A DNA stretch of 64,000 nucleotides from Anisakis pegreffii (lineage: Eukaryota > Nematoda > Chromadorea > Rhabditida > Anisakidae): assembly GCA_035041965.1 (NCBI GenBank), contig JAPYMA010002982.1:35028-99027 (forward strand). The letters are read 5' to 3'. Under the pieces are notes generated by a model. The model did not search any database and was not told the origin of the DNA. It saw nothing but the letters and a program-made list of their open reading frames with translations. Position 1 is the first letter of the stretch; each line of letters starts with the position of its first letter. The position numbers and the translations under genes were made by a program. Shown here piece after piece: positions 63,052 through 64,000 of this stretch.

Positions 63052-64000
63052 TCAATTGCAAATAAATCTGCATTTGTTCATTTCACTCGACAGTCTCGTT
63101 GATTGGAGCTACAGCAATATTGCCGTGATATTACGAAATGTTTCAATCACAATAAATTTAACATCCACTAGAAGGTATGTAGGTTGATTGAAGAGAAGTT
63201 TGATTATATTTTTCACAAGTCACAGGCTTATCCTTCGGGAGAAGCCTCAATAGGTGATTTCAGCTCGCTGTTAAAACGCAAAAACATTGCTCTTTGAAAG
63301 TCAACGATGGAAGCTCTTCGTTACATTGCCGAAGCCACTATCGTGCTTGCATATTCACCTTTATCACCTTCATATGTCCCAGTTTCGCTGCACACATTGG
63401 TTTGCAAAATGTTTGATATTTTTAATGAGCGATCGGTTACTTCTTTTCCATTTTGTATTTGAACAACAAATCAACATTTTTATTTACATCTTATTTGCAA
63501 ATCAGTTAGTAAAGAATGTTCCAAATGCGACCATTGCACAGCAACAACCGTAATGAACAACGCGACGAAAACGAAATCGTGTGAATTTGGTGAAATTTTA
63601 TATTTCTCTCGGTAAATACACTGCATAATTCGAACGATATCAATGACCGCCATTCGTACTCAATCTACTCAAAATTATAGAATTCAGTTCAATGTTTTTA
63701 ATTAGCGTTCTAGTTATCTTTCATTACTGCATTCACAAATATGTGCAATTCAGAATAAAATTAGCAATTTTATTACTCTTCATTCACAATTTGCGTAATG
63801 TTGGGATTTTTTGCGAACACAAAATTGAGCATTTTGAATATATTGTCAACAAGTAGGTAGATATGGTAACAATGGTTGCATTGAACGCTCGAATTATGAG
63901 AATGATTTGTGATGTTTATAAATCGCAGATCGCAATCCATTCGAATAACATATTATTGTATACAATGAAATTCGGTGAAGCTTAATCAGGAAGAAGAGGA
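63052..64000. other. Intergenic, no gene recognised
   Basis: An 88-codon plus-strand frame at 63287-63553 has no known motif and a composition typical of AT-rich chance ORFs. Nothing else recognised. Confidence 0.45.

Overview
The window looks like nematode nuclear DNA. It is AT-rich, and the three recognisable genes are cut into many small exons by GT-AG introns, with acceptors of the form tttcag or ttgcag. Two protein families point the same way: a ZIG-type two-immunoglobulin secreted protein, and a peptide-receptor-like GPCR whose first ATG lies 8 bases after a tttcag acceptor, as expected for a trans-spliced leader site. The species cannot be fixed from sequence alone. No rRNA, complete tRNA, CRISPR array or bacterial-type operon was seen.

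Layout. 1-11.1 kb is mostly non-coding; two minus-strand terminal-exon candidates (5922-6035 and 10831-11102) stand out. 11.1-20.1 kb on the plus strand holds a rhodopsin-family GPCR. Seven transmembrane segments are spread over exons 2-6, and there appear to be two alternative cytoplasmic tails, ending at 17672 or 20060. A 1.2-kb hAT-like MITE sits in the intron before the last exon of the short form. 22.3-33.2 kb on the minus strand holds a complete plasma-membrane Ca2+-ATPase (PMCA). I could join 23 exons with every splice phase consistent, giving about 1170 residues. 33.2-56 kb is a long stretch with no recognisable gene but several exon-like ORFs flanked by good splice signals (36.8-37.1, 38.1-41.4 and 49.1 kb), plus microsatellites and degraded MITE copies near 51.6-53.1 kb. 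56.7-60.9 kb on the plus strand holds an unidentified gene or pseudogene candidate with one in-frame stop. 61.06-62.70 kb on the minus strand, convergent with it, is a five-exon ZIG-2/3/4-like gene of about 245 residues. An 82-base foldback lies just upstream of it.

How the genes relate. PMCA exports cytosolic Ca2+, the GPCR probably senses a peptide, and the ZIG-like protein is a secreted immunoglobulin protein of a family that maintains neuronal position in C. elegans. All three are plausible in excitable tissue, but nothing shows they are co-regulated: each is a separate transcription unit with its own strand or long flanks. The most useful leads are the alternative tails of the GPCR, weakly supported splice sites in PMCA, the two long foldbacks, and several exon-like ORFs that match no family I recognise.
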